NCBI GenBank assembly: GCA_965197455.1 | Contig: OZ240208.1 | Coordinates: 868,001 to 932,000 of the forward strand | Length of the DNA stretch: 64,000 bases | DNA from: JAGWBD01 sp965197455 | GTDB lineage: Bacteria; Chloroflexota; Anaerolineae; Aggregatilineales; Phototrophicaceae | Direction: 5' to 3' | Shown: in pieces, positions 42,941-51,055 of the stretch | Numbering within the stretch: position 1 is the first letter of the stretch | Layout of the letters: each line of letters starts with the position of its first letter | The notes under the pieces: generated by a model | The model's database searches: none | Told to the model about the DNA's origin: nothing | The model's input: only the letters and a program-made list of their open reading frames with translations | Program-made: the position numbers and the translations under genes

Positions 42941-42968
42941 TTGCGCCGCGGGTAGAAGCGACTATTAT
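42941..42968 (+). promoter_or_regulatory. Putative promoter for HpaI-family aldolase
   Basis: TTGCGC and TATTAT are separated by 16 bases, ending about 28 bases before the ATG at 42997. The -10 box is good and the -35 box poor. Confidence 0.4.
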
Positions 42969-42996
42969 AGCCGCGACCGAAAAGGAAAGGAAATTG

Positions 42997-43758
42997 ATGC
43001 TGACCAATGTGACGAAGGCCAAATTGAAGGCTGGTGAGTGTGTCTACGGCTGCTTCTTCCGTACGCCAGACCCGACTCTCGCGGAGTTTATGGGCTATCT
43101 TGGCTGGGACTTTTTGATCTTCGATGCCGAACATGGCTCACTTGAACCCAACCGTAGCGAAGACATGGTGCGGGCTGCGGAACTGCGCGGAGTGACGCCG
43201 CTGGTGCGCGTCACCACCAACCAGGCCCATGTGCTGCTACGCTTTCTGGATGCCGGCGCCCAGGGTGTGCACGTCCCCTGGGTGAACAACGCCGAAGAGG
43301 CAGAGAGCGCGCTGCAGGGTGTCAAATACTTTCCGCGTGGCAAACGTGGCCTGGCTGGTGTGCGCCCCGCCACTTTTGGGCAGCAAATGAGCCTGTCTGA
43401 CTACGTCGTCCGCGCCAACGAAGAAACCCTGACCATCCTGCAGCTGGAGAGCGAGGAAGCCGTCAACAATCTCGATGCGATTCTCGACGTGCCAGATATC
43501 GACGTCCTCTTCCTCGGCCGCACCGACCTGTCGCAGTCGCTGGGTCACCCGGGCGAAACCGGGCATCCGGCAGTTGAAGCGGTGGTCGAGCGCGCTGTTG
43601 CGCGCATAACCCACTCGGATGTTGCGCTGGGCGTGGTGGTGCCCAACGTGGAGCAGGCGCAGCTCTGGCGCGAACGCGGCGCGCGCTACATAGCGACCAC
43701 CTTCGAGGGCATAGTCGGCTCCGCCTGCAAGTCCTGGCTGGCGGGCGCCCGCGCCTGA
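42997..43758 (+). CDS. HpaI/HpcH-family 2-keto-3-deoxy acid aldolase
   Basis: A class II (metal-dependent) pyruvate aldolase of 253 residues. Motifs are GWDFLIFDAEHGSLEPN (catalytic His/Asp region), VRVTTNQAHVLLRFLDAGAQGVHVPWVN with the metal-binding glutamate/aspartate region further on, and DVLFLGRTDLSQSLG. The family cleaves 2-keto-3-deoxy-L-rhamnonate, glucarate or 4-hydroxy-2-ketoheptanedioate to pyruvate plus an aldehyde. AAAGGA precedes the ATG at 42997; a TTG one codon earlier is the only alternative. The divergent dehydratase gene supports sugar-acid breakdown. Confidence 0.87.
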   Translation: MLTNVTKAKLKAGECVYGCFFRTPDPTLAEFMGYLGWDFLIFDAEHGSLEPNRSEDMVRAAELRGVTPLVRVTTNQAHVLLRFLDAGAQGVHVPWVNNAEEAESALQGVKYFPRGKRGLAGVRPATFGQQMSLSDYVVRANEETLTILQLESEEAVNNLDAILDVPDIDVLFLGRTDLSQSLGHPGETGHPAVEAVVERAVARITHSDVALGVVVPNVEQAQLWRERGARYIATTFEGIVGSACKSWLAGARA

Positions 43759-43857
43759 TGTGCAGTCGAGGCTGGCTGGTCGCTATTCAATGCCGGGCAG
43801 CAACCTGCTATGCTGTAATGTGCATAAATCTGAAATGAACATGCGAAGGAGCTTCCC

Positions 43858-44823
43858 GTGAACGTAACCCTGACACCAGGCAGATGGCGTGGCCTTAAGG
43901 TGACCAGCACCAGCGAAAATGTTTTCACGATCATGGCCTTTGATCAGCGCGGCAGCTTCGCGCAGATGTTGCCTGCCGGCAGCAGCTACGAGCATGCCGT
44001 GTCCATCAAATCCGAGGTAGTTGGCCAACTGTCGGAGCACACCAGCGCCGTGTTGCTGGACGCCGATTACGGCCTGCTGCCCGCCATGCAGATGCACCGC
44101 AACAGCGGTCTGCTGCTGGCGCTGGAGAAATCCGGCTATACTGGCGACAGCACCATGCGTCGCGCGGACTTCGACCCCGACTGGTCGGTCGCCAAAATGC
44201 GCCGGGCCGGTGCGGCTGCGGTCAAGTTGCTCATCTACTACCATCCCGAATCCGGCGCGCTGGCCGAGGAGATTGAGGGCACCATCAGCGGTATCCTGCA
44301 GGATTGCCACATGCAGGACCTGCCGCTCTTCGTCGAGCCTATGTCCTACAGCCTCGACCCTGACGTCCCCACTGCTTCCGCCGAATTCGCCGCGACCAAA
44401 CCGGCAGTGGTCATCGAAACGGCGCGGCGCATCAGCGCCCTGGGCGTGGATGTGCTCAAGCTGGAGTTCCCGATGAATGCTGCGTACCATGATGACGAGG
44501 CCGCCTGGTCGAAGGCCTGCGAGGAAGTCAGCGCAGTCATCAGCGTCCCCTGGGTGCTTCTCAGCGCAGGCGTGGATTTCGACATCTTCAAGCGCCAGGT
44601 ACGCGTGGCTTGCCAAAGCGGCGCCAGCGGCTACCTCGGTGGACGCGCCATCTGGAAAGAGTGCGCGTCCATGTCACCGGGCGAGCGTCACGAATTCCTG
44701 CTCGGCACCGCCATGGAGCGCATCGAGTGCCTCAACAGCCACACGCTGCAGCACGGGCGTCCCTGGACTGATTTCTACGATCTGCCGGAAAGTGGCGCTG
44801 ACTGGTACCGGAGCTACGCCTGA
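43858..44823 (+). CDS. Class I aldolase, LacD/YihT (tagatose-bisphosphate/sulfofructose-phosphate aldolase) family
   Basis: A 321-residue TIM-barrel aldolase forming a Schiff base. Family marks are IMAFDQRGSFAQML, LDADYG, the lysine in AAAVKLLIYYHPESG, and DVLKLEFPMN. The GTG start has AAGGAG at ideal spacing. LacD-type enzymes cleave ketose bisphosphates. Because a dedicated 2-deoxy-5-keto-gluconate-6-phosphate aldolase (iolJ) is missing, this enzyme or another aldolase nearby could fill that step (inference). It sits between the HpaI-family gene and the convergent xylulokinase. Confidence 0.85.
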   Translation: MNVTLTPGRWRGLKVTSTSENVFTIMAFDQRGSFAQMLPAGSSYEHAVSIKSEVVGQLSEHTSAVLLDADYGLLPAMQMHRNSGLLLALEKSGYTGDSTMRRADFDPDWSVAKMRRAGAAAVKLLIYYHPESGALAEEIEGTISGILQDCHMQDLPLFVEPMSYSLDPDVPTASAEFAATKPAVVIETARRISALGVDVLKLEFPMNAAYHDDEAAWSKACEEVSAVISVPWVLLSAGVDFDIFKRQVRVACQSGASGYLGGRAIWKECASMSPGERHEFLLGTAMERIECLNSHTLQHGRPWTDFYDLPESGADWYRSYA

Positions 44824-44841
44824 ACCTGGCGCAGGTCGCCG

Positions 44842-46326
44842 TTATGCCAAACGTCTGAAACCGGGAGCAAGCGCCGGATACAGTGCTCCATAGGCCTCGT
44901 AAATTTCGTCGTAGAGAGAGACCAGAGCAGGCTGCGGCCTGTTCTCGTCTTCTCTTTGCACAATCGCAGCGCAGGCCGTCGGCACATCCCGGTAAGCGCC
45001 CGCGCCAACAGCCGCCAGGATCGCCGCGCCAAAAGCGGCGCCTTCGCTGGTGTTGACGCGGTACAGCGGGATGCCCATGATGTCAGTGGTCAGCTGGCGC
45101 CAGAGCGGGCTGTTGGCCGCCCCGCCCTGAATCACAGCATCGCGCGGGCGCAGGCCCTGCGACCGCAAGAGCTCCAGATTGTCGCGCATGCCAAAGGCCA
45201 CGCCTTCCATCACGGCCCGCACCATGTGCCCCAGACCGTGTCGCAGCGTCAGGCCGACGAATGCGCCACGCGCCAGCGGGTCAGGATGCGGGTGACGCTC
45301 GCCGCTCAGCCAGGGCGCAAACAGCAGCCCTTCCGCGCCGGCGGCCACTTCCGCAGCCAGCGCGCCCAGTTCATCGAAGCTCTTGTCCGGCGCCAGCGCA
45401 TCCCGCAGCCAGCGCAGACCACCTGCAGCGCTCAACATCACGCCCATGCTCAACCAGGTGCCCGGCATCGGGCCGCAGAAAGTATGCAAGCGTCCCTGCG
45501 GCTCGGGTCGGTAGCGGCCATCAATGGCGTAGGCTACCCCCGAGGTGCCCAGCGCCAGACTTAGTTGACCTGCTGCCACCACGCCGCTGCCCACGCCGCC
45601 CGCAGGTTGATCGCCTGCGCCTCCTACCACTTTCGTCCCGGCGCGAAGTCCGGTGGCGGCTGCACCGGCAGGGCTTATTTCGGCGCAAACGTCCTGCGAC
45701 TCGGCCAGCTGCGGCAGCCAGTCCTGCGGAATCGCCAGCGCCGCCAGCAGCTCATCCGACCAGCACCGCGCGCCCACGTCCATCAGCGCCATGCCCGAGC
45801 CATCAGCCACGTCGGTGACCCGCGTGCCGCACAACAGGTAACGCACATAATCCTTTGGCAGCAGCACCCGCGCGATACGCGCGAAAATTTCCGGCTCCTC
45901 GTCGCGCATCCAGACCAGCTTGGGCGCTGTGAAGCCGGGTAACATGCTGCTGCCGATGAGCTGATACAGCTGCTCAGCGCCGACCGCGGCGGTGATCGCC
46001 TCGCACTGGGCCGCGCTGCGTTGGTCGTTCCACAGGATGGCCGGGCGCAGCGGCTCATCACTGGCATCCAGCGCCGTCAAGCCATGCATCTGTCCGGTCA
46101 GACCAAGCGCAGCGACCGAGTCCGCCGGAATCACTTCCAGCACCTTGCCCAGTGAAGCGCAGCTGGCTTGCCACCATTCCGCGGGGTCCTGTTCCGACCA
46201 CAAGGGCCGCGGCGTATCCAGTTGGTGATCGTGGCTGGCTGTAGTAACGACCCTGCCGCGCTCATCAATGACGACGGCCTTGGAGGCCGTGGTGCTGACA
46301 TCAAGCCCGATGAAATGTTCGCTCAT
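44842..46326 (-). CDS. xylB: Xylulokinase (FGGY family)
   Basis: ATP-dependent phosphorylation of D-xylulose or a close ketose, 494 residues. FGGY marks are FIGLDVSTTASKAVVID, LTGQMHGLTALD (the M-H-G of xylulokinases), the catalytic aspartate in GGAGDQPAGGVGSG, and LSGERHPHPDPLARGAFVGL followed by IQGGAANSPLWRQLTTDIMG. It is the last gene in the minus-strand run that includes the pyrimidine enzymes and PAC2 gene, with a 38-base gap. No xylose isomerase is in the window. Confidence 0.9.
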   Translation of the reverse strand: MSEHFIGLDVSTTASKAVVIDERGRVVTTASHDHQLDTPRPLWSEQDPAEWWQASCASLGKVLEVIPADSVAALGLTGQMHGLTALDASDEPLRPAILWNDQRSAAQCEAITAAVGAEQLYQLIGSSMLPGFTAPKLVWMRDEEPEIFARIARVLLPKDYVRYLLCGTRVTDVADGSGMALMDVGARCWSDELLAALAIPQDWLPQLAESQDVCAEISPAGAAATGLRAGTKVVGGAGDQPAGGVGSGVVAAGQLSLALGTSGVAYAIDGRYRPEPQGRLHTFCGPMPGTWLSMGVMLSAAGGLRWLRDALAPDKSFDELGALAAEVAAGAEGLLFAPWLSGERHPHPDPLARGAFVGLTLRHGLGHMVRAVMEGVAFGMRDNLELLRSQGLRPRDAVIQGGAANSPLWRQLTTDIMGIPLYRVNTSEGAAFGAAILAAVGAGAYRDVPTACAAIVQREDENRPQPALVSLYDEIYEAYGALYPALAPGFRRLA

Positions 46327-46364
46327 GCCAGCTCCGTATGCACGCTTCGGTGCGACCTTCAGGG

Positions 46365-47291
46365 TCAGGCGGGATTGTCGCGGTCGTCCAGCAGGCCGCG
46401 CAAGGCGTCCTCCCAGAAATCGTCAAGCGGATCGAAGACCGGTTCCTCGAATTCATCCGAGAGCCGCTTGAGATAGTCGCGTACCCCGGCTTCCGGCGCC
46501 ATGTTCTCCAGCTCCTGCACCTTCGATTCGACCACTTCGACCAGCTTGCGGCTTTTTTCCTCAAGATCATCAAGCGCAAAGTCCGTGCGCAACATAAAGT
46601 TTATGCGCTTCATCACGCCCAGCCAGGCCATGAAATCATTTTCGATCCGAATCGTGTTGGACAGCTTGCCCACATTGGTGAAATCGTAGGTCGGCACCAG
46701 GGCGTGCATGCCAGCGTATTCAAGCTTGCGCTCGCCGGCGCGGCTGCACATATAAGAACCGATGCTCGCACCACCGTGATAGTCCGACAGATTGACAGCG
46801 AGCCTGGCAAACTCACCCGCCATACTCCGCAAACTGAAGTTGCAGGAGACGATGCGCTCGCGGTCAAAGGGCAGCTCGCCATAGACCCCGCCCAGCCCCA
46901 CGATGCGCTGCACCTTCAGCTCGGATGCGACATCAAACAGGGCGTTGGCGTAGCGGTCAATGTCCAGATGGGGTTCGTCGCCCAGAAAAATGACCACGCC
47001 ACACTCGCCGCTGCGTGTGAAGAACAGCTCGTTGCGCCGCGTTTCCAGTGACTGGGGGTAGCCACCATCAAACTGGACGACCGGACGCACCAGGTCATGC
47101 GTGCCAGGAATTTGAAACAGGTAAAAGCCGTTGTTGTTCATGCGGCCGATACGCTGCGCCTTGCTGCGCTGCACGAGATATTTGGGCAAGCCAGAAGACA
47201 GGGAGCCGGCGTCCGCCCACTGGCGCCAGCCAGCCAGCATCACCATGCGCTCCGCCTGCGGTGTTTCCCACAGCTCGACTGTTTCGCGCAT
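46365..47291 (-). CDS. PAC2-family protein
   Basis: A 308-residue protein of the proteasome-assembly-chaperone 2 (PAC2, PF09754-like) family, recognised from LAGWRQWADAGSLSSGLPKYLV, GGYPQSLETRRNELFFT, VVIFLGDEPHLDIDRYANALFDVA and a GVYGELPFDRERIVS segment. Bacterial homologues are poorly understood; those of actinobacteria are often discussed beside the Pup-proteasome. The C-terminal part is acidic and helical. GGGAG precedes the ATG. It lies between dihydropyrimidinase and xylulokinase. No proteasome gene is in the window. Confidence 0.8.
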   Translation of the reverse strand: MRETVELWETPQAERMVMLAGWRQWADAGSLSSGLPKYLVQRSKAQRIGRMNNNGFYLFQIPGTHDLVRPVVQFDGGYPQSLETRRNELFFTRSGECGVVIFLGDEPHLDIDRYANALFDVASELKVQRIVGLGGVYGELPFDRERIVSCNFSLRSMAGEFARLAVNLSDYHGGASIGSYMCSRAGERKLEYAGMHALVPTYDFTNVGKLSNTIRIENDFMAWLGVMKRINFMLRTDFALDDLEEKSRKLVEVVESKVQELENMAPEAGVRDYLKRLSDEFEEPVFDPLDDFWEDALRGLLDDRDNPA

Positions 47292-47338
47292 GTGACTCTA
47301 CTCCCTTCAAAGATTCGCCTGAAGAAATGCGACGCGCG

Positions 47339-48817
47339 TCAGAGCACAGGCGCATGCGCCCGGCGCGAAATGTAGCGACCCTTGCCATTCTGACCCAGCC
47401 AGTTTTCGCCATCCACTATCTTCCGCCCCCGCAACCACACCTGCACTGGCTTGCCCCGCACAGGCATCCCCTCGTAGACGATGTAGTCGGTGCGCATGTG
47501 CGTCGTCTCGACGCTCAGCACATGTTCCTTCGCCGGGTCCCAGACCGCGATGTCGGCGTCCGAGCCGACGGCGATGGTGCCCTTCTGTGGGTACATGCCG
47601 AATATTTTGGCGGGGTTGCTGCACATCAGCTCGACGAAGCGGGTTGGCGCAATACGGCCGCTGTTGACCCCGTGTTCCCACATCACCATCATGCGGTCTT
47701 CCACACCGGGCATGCCATTCGGAATTTTGGAGAAGTCACCCAGGCCCAACTCCTTGCCAGGCCGGCGGTAAGCGGGATCCTGCGCCTCGTAGGCGACCCA
47801 CTCACCATTGTCATGTGCCGCCGCCCACTCCTGCCAGGGGCCGTGCCCGCCGTCATACCAGAAGTTGCAGTGATCGGTGCTGACATGCTGCAGCGAACCG
47901 TCGCGCAGGGCCCGCCACAACACTGCATGGTCTGCCTCGCTGCGAATGGGCGGTGAACACACATATTTCGAACCCTCAAAGCCCGGCGCCGCCAGGTGCC
48001 CGTCCACCGTCAGGAAGAAGTATTGCGTGCAGCTTTCGCCCATGACCGGGTAGCCCAGCGCCCGGCCGCGTTGAATCGCCTCGACAGATGCCCGCGTGGT
48101 CACGTGCACCACATACAGCGGGCAGCCGGCCAGGCCGGCCATAACCACGGCGCGATTGGTGGCCTCGCCTTCGATTTCGGGCGGACGTGAGCTGGCGTGA
48201 AAGCGCGGTTCCACCTTGCCTTCCGCCAGCAGACGTGGCGTCAATTCCGCCTCAACGTCGCCGTTCTCGGCATGCACCATCACGATCATGCCGTGCTGTG
48301 CCGCCACCTGCATGGCGCGAAACAGCGTCGTGTCGTCGATCTGAAACACATTCTTGTAGGCCATGAACAATTTGAGGCTGGTGATGCCTTCATCCAGCAG
48401 CGTGGGGATTTCCGCCATCACCTCGTCGCGCAAATCCGTGATCGCCATGTGAAAGCCATAGTCGATCTGTGCCAGGTGCGCCGACTTCGCGCGCCAGGTG
48501 TCCAGGCCATCCTTCAGGCTGCCGCCAATGGGCTGCACCACAAAGTCAATGTGCGTGGTGCTGCCACCAAAGGCCAGCGCCATGTGACCCGTGTCGAAAT
48601 CATCGTTGCTGACCGTGCCGCCAAAGGGCAGTTCCAGGTGTGTATGCACATCAATGCCACCCGGCAAAAGGTACTTGCCCGCGCAGTCCACAACCTCATG
48701 ACCATCACCGTCAAGTTCCAGCCCGATGAGCGTGATGATCTCGCCCTCAACCAGCACATCCGCGCGCAGCATCTCGCTGGCTGTGATGACTATGCCGTTG
48801 CGGAACAGGGTGCCCAT
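47339..48817 (-). CDS. Dihydropyrimidinase / D-hydantoinase
   Basis: Zinc amidohydrolase opening dihydrouracil or hydantoin rings, 492 residues from the ATG at 48817 (GGGAGGAAG upstream). Motifs are PGGIDVHTHLELPFGGTVSNDDF, SLKLFMAYKNVF with the carbamylated lysine that bridges two zincs, VHAENGD, VHVTTRASVEAI, and a late STDHCNFW aspartate segment. The length is typical. The operon also contains beta-ureidopropionase, which uses its product, so reductive pyrimidine catabolism is the best reading. The open frame upstream of 48817 runs into the LLM gene and is not used. Confidence 0.93.
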   Translation of the reverse strand: MGTLFRNGIVITASEMLRADVLVEGEIITLIGLELDGDGHEVVDCAGKYLLPGGIDVHTHLELPFGGTVSNDDFDTGHMALAFGGSTTHIDFVVQPIGGSLKDGLDTWRAKSAHLAQIDYGFHMAITDLRDEVMAEIPTLLDEGITSLKLFMAYKNVFQIDDTTLFRAMQVAAQHGMIVMVHAENGDVEAELTPRLLAEGKVEPRFHASSRPPEIEGEATNRAVVMAGLAGCPLYVVHVTTRASVEAIQRGRALGYPVMGESCTQYFFLTVDGHLAAPGFEGSKYVCSPPIRSEADHAVLWRALRDGSLQHVSTDHCNFWYDGGHGPWQEWAAAHDNGEWVAYEAQDPAYRRPGKELGLGDFSKIPNGMPGVEDRMMVMWEHGVNSGRIAPTRFVELMCSNPAKIFGMYPQKGTIAVGSDADIAVWDPAKEHVLSVETTHMRTDYIVYEGMPVRGKPVQVWLRGRKIVDGENWLGQNGKGRYISRRAHAPVL

Positions 48818-48828
48818 GGCTTCCTCCC

Positions 48829-49830
48829 CTACTGAAAGTGCGGAATAATGTGCTCGCAGTATTCCGCGACGATGCGCTCTTCCTCGCCACACATCAGATA
48901 AATATTGAATTGCGTGACGCCGGCGGCCTGCAATGCTTCCAGCTTTGCAATGTGGTCTTGCGCCGACCCGAGCAGGCTGAAGCTGTCGATCACCTCATCG
49001 TTGATGAAGCCCAGATGGCCGGCGTCCTTGCTGGCGTGTTCGTGGTAATCGTAGCCGCGGCGCCCCTCAATGTAGCGCGTGAAACTCTCCGGCACCTCGG
49101 TGGTTACGCTGCCATATTTCTCGACGATGTCCGCCACATGATTGCCGACCATGGCCGGGAACCAGCGCGTCCGCTCGCGGCCCTGCGCCATGTCACCGAC
49201 CCACACCGGCGCTGCCGCCATCACGCGGAAGTCAGACATGTCGCGCCCGGCAGCCTCGCCAGCAGCCAGCGCCTGCCCCAGGAACCAGCGGCACAGCAAT
49301 GGCTCGCCCAGCTGGATGATGAGGCCGTCGCCATGTTCGCCGGCGGCCTTAAGCGCCCTTGGGCCGTAGGCCGCGATCCAGAACGGCAACTCGTGATCCT
49401 GCGCCCAGGGAAGCTGAACCGCCTCAGGAATCTCCGCGTAGCGCACGCTGTCGCCGCGCACCATGCCTTTCACCGCATGCACGAATTCGCACATGCGCGC
49501 GATCGTCTTCGGCGTCTTGCCCATCACGCGCATGGAACTGTCGCCGCGCCCCAGCCCGATGTCCAGACGACCATCGCTTTGTTGCGTCAGGGTCGCATAC
49601 ATGCTGGCCGCCACCGACCAGTCGCGCACGCCCGGATTGGTCACGCAAGGACCGAAGCGCATGGTGTCGGTGTGCTCCATGCACATCGCCATCGTCACCC
49701 AGGGGTCGCGCCACAGAATATGCGAATCGTAGAACCATGCGTAACGGAAGCCGGCCAGTTCGGCCTGGCGGCATAGCGCAACTGTGCGCTGTGGACTGAT
49801 GTCCCCCTTGAAGGTAATCGCGAATTCCAT
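48829..49830 (-). CDS. LLM-class flavin/F420-dependent oxidoreductase
   Basis: Luciferase-like TIM-barrel oxidoreductase of 333 residues, starting EFAITFKGDISPQRTVALCRQAELAGFRYAWFYDSH, with GRLDIGLGRGDSSMR and LPFWIAAYGPRALKAAGEHGDGLI, typical of F420- or FMN-using members. A family of this kind recurs in hydantoinase operons, by my unverified recollection. AAGGAGG lies five bases from the ATG. It stands between dihydropyrimidinase and beta-ureidopropionase, exactly where a redox step on a pyrimidine could be needed. No PydA/PydB-type dihydropyrimidine dehydrogenase is visible. Confidence 0.85.
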   Translation of the reverse strand: MEFAITFKGDISPQRTVALCRQAELAGFRYAWFYDSHILWRDPWVTMAMCMEHTDTMRFGPCVTNPGVRDWSVAASMYATLTQQSDGRLDIGLGRGDSSMRVMGKTPKTIARMCEFVHAVKGMVRGDSVRYAEIPEAVQLPWAQDHELPFWIAAYGPRALKAAGEHGDGLIIQLGEPLLCRWFLGQALAAGEAAGRDMSDFRVMAAAPVWVGDMAQGRERTRWFPAMVGNHVADIVEKYGSVTTEVPESFTRYIEGRRGYDYHEHASKDAGHLGFINDEVIDSFSLLGSAQDHIAKLEALQAAGVTQFNIYLMCGEEERIVAEYCEHIIPHFQ

Positions 49831-49844
49831 CCCGACCTCCTTGC

Positions 49845-50687
49845 TCAGGGGTTGACCAGGCCCTCGTAGGCGTCTGGCCGGCGGTCGCGATAGAACTGCC
49901 AGACCTGACGCACTTCTTCCACCACACTCATGTCCAGGTCGCGCACCATCAGTTCTTCCTTATAGGTGTCGCCCACATCACCGACGAACTCTCCGCGCGG
50001 CGTACAGAAGTAGCTCTGACCATAAAAGTCATTGTCGCCCAGAGGCTCCGTGCCCACCCGGTTGATGGTGCCGACGTAGTAGCCGTTGGCGATGGCGTGG
50101 CTGGTCTGCTCTATCTTCCACAAGTGCTGCGACAGGCCGCGACTGGTGGCCGAGGGAATGAACACAATCTCGGCGCCGTTGAGTCCCAGGGCGCGCGCGC
50201 CCTCGGGGAAGTGCCGGTCGTAGCAGATGTAGACGCCGATCGTGCCCACCGCCGTCTCAAACACCGGGTAACCCAGGTTGCCAGGGCGGAAGTAGAACTT
50301 TTCCCAGAAGCCGGCCACTTGCGGAATGTGCGTCTTGCGGTACTTGCCCAGATAGCGCCCGTCCGCATCGATGACCGCGGCCGTATTGTAATAGACGCCG
50401 GTGTTTTCCTGTTCGTACATCGGCACGATCAGCACCATGCCGGTCTCTTTGGCGAGATCCTGCATCATGTGCGTGGTCGGGCCGTCAGGGATGGACTCGG
50501 TGTAGCTGTAGTATTTCGAGTCCTGTACCTGACAGAAATAGGGGCCGTAGAACAGCTCCTGAAAACACATGACCTGCGCGCCCTGGCTGGCCGCCTCATG
50601 CGCGTATTGCACGTGCTTCTCAATCATCGAGTCCTTGTCGCCGGTCCAGGTGGCCTGAATCAGCGCGCCACGTACCGTTCGTGTCAT
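49845..50687 (-). CDS. Beta-ureidopropionase / N-carbamoyl-amino-acid amidohydrolase (nitrilase superfamily)
   Basis: A C-N hydrolase of 280 residues releasing ammonia and CO2 from N-carbamoyl-beta-alanine. The Glu-Lys-Cys triad is visible in FQELFYGPYF, YRKTHIPQ and VYICYDRHFPEG. FPEGARALGLNGAEIVFIPSAT is characteristic of the carbamoyl-amidase branch, and N-carbamoylputrescine amidase is the main alternative. Its ATG overlaps the stop of the small helical-protein gene (ATGA), and it lies 14 bases before the LLM gene. Its substrate is supplied by the neighbouring dihydropyrimidinase. Confidence 0.9.
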   Translation of the reverse strand: MTRTVRGALIQATWTGDKDSMIEKHVQYAHEAASQGAQVMCFQELFYGPYFCQVQDSKYYSYTESIPDGPTTHMMQDLAKETGMVLIVPMYEQENTGVYYNTAAVIDADGRYLGKYRKTHIPQVAGFWEKFYFRPGNLGYPVFETAVGTIGVYICYDRHFPEGARALGLNGAEIVFIPSATSRGLSQHLWKIEQTSHAIANGYYVGTINRVGTEPLGDNDFYGQSYFCTPRGEFVGDVGDTYKEELMVRDLDMSVVEEVRQVWQFYRDRRPDAYEGLVNP

Positions 50688-51055
50688 CGTCCATCTCCTT
50701 CAAGCTGACTCGCATGTTCTCTGCCGGCGCGTTCCAGGGCGCGCTGCGCCTGGCGCACATTGATGCCCGGCGCCACTTCCCGGTAGAAGCGGGCCGCCGT
50801 CTCCGCCACCTGACGCTGCCCGGCTGCGCTCAGGTCGTGCAGCTCGAGCGCGTAGTCGTCCGAGTCCAGGCCGTCAATGGCCTCCAGCGTGATTTCCAGC
50901 ACGGCCTCGCGCCTGATACGTGCCATCTTGCTGCGCCGTTTGGCGGAAGCCGCAGCCAGCGCGCTGTTGCCAGCGCGCTCATAGAAATCGCCGAGCGCGC
51001 TCTCCAGCTCAATGGCCTGCGTCATGATGGCGCCAAAGGTGTTAAGCGCGCTCAT
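50684..51055 (-). CDS. Small all-helical protein with ferritin-like start, unknown function
   Basis: A 123-residue highly charged helical protein. The segment AIELESALGDFYERAGNSALAAASAKRR resembles the first helix of ferritin-like or rubrerythrin-like proteins, but the E-x-x-H diiron motifs are absent, so metal binding is doubtful. The rest is rich in Arg, Glu and Ala. The start is uncertain: the ATG at 51055 overlaps the mmsA end, and a TTG at 51073 has AAGG upstream. Its stop overlaps the beta-ureidopropionase ATG. It is embedded in the pyrimidine operon, so it is probably a partner or accessory factor. Confidence 0.6.
   Translation of the reverse strand: MSALNTFGAIMTQAIELESALGDFYERAGNSALAAASAKRRSKMARIRREAVLEITLEAIDGLDSDDYALELHDLSAAGQRQVAETAARFYREVAPGINVRQAQRALERAGREHASQLEGDGR

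Noticed and set aside
50684..51055. Rubrerythrin/ferritin
   Set aside because: Only the first helix resembles ferritin-like proteins; the E-x-x-H metal motifs are missing.
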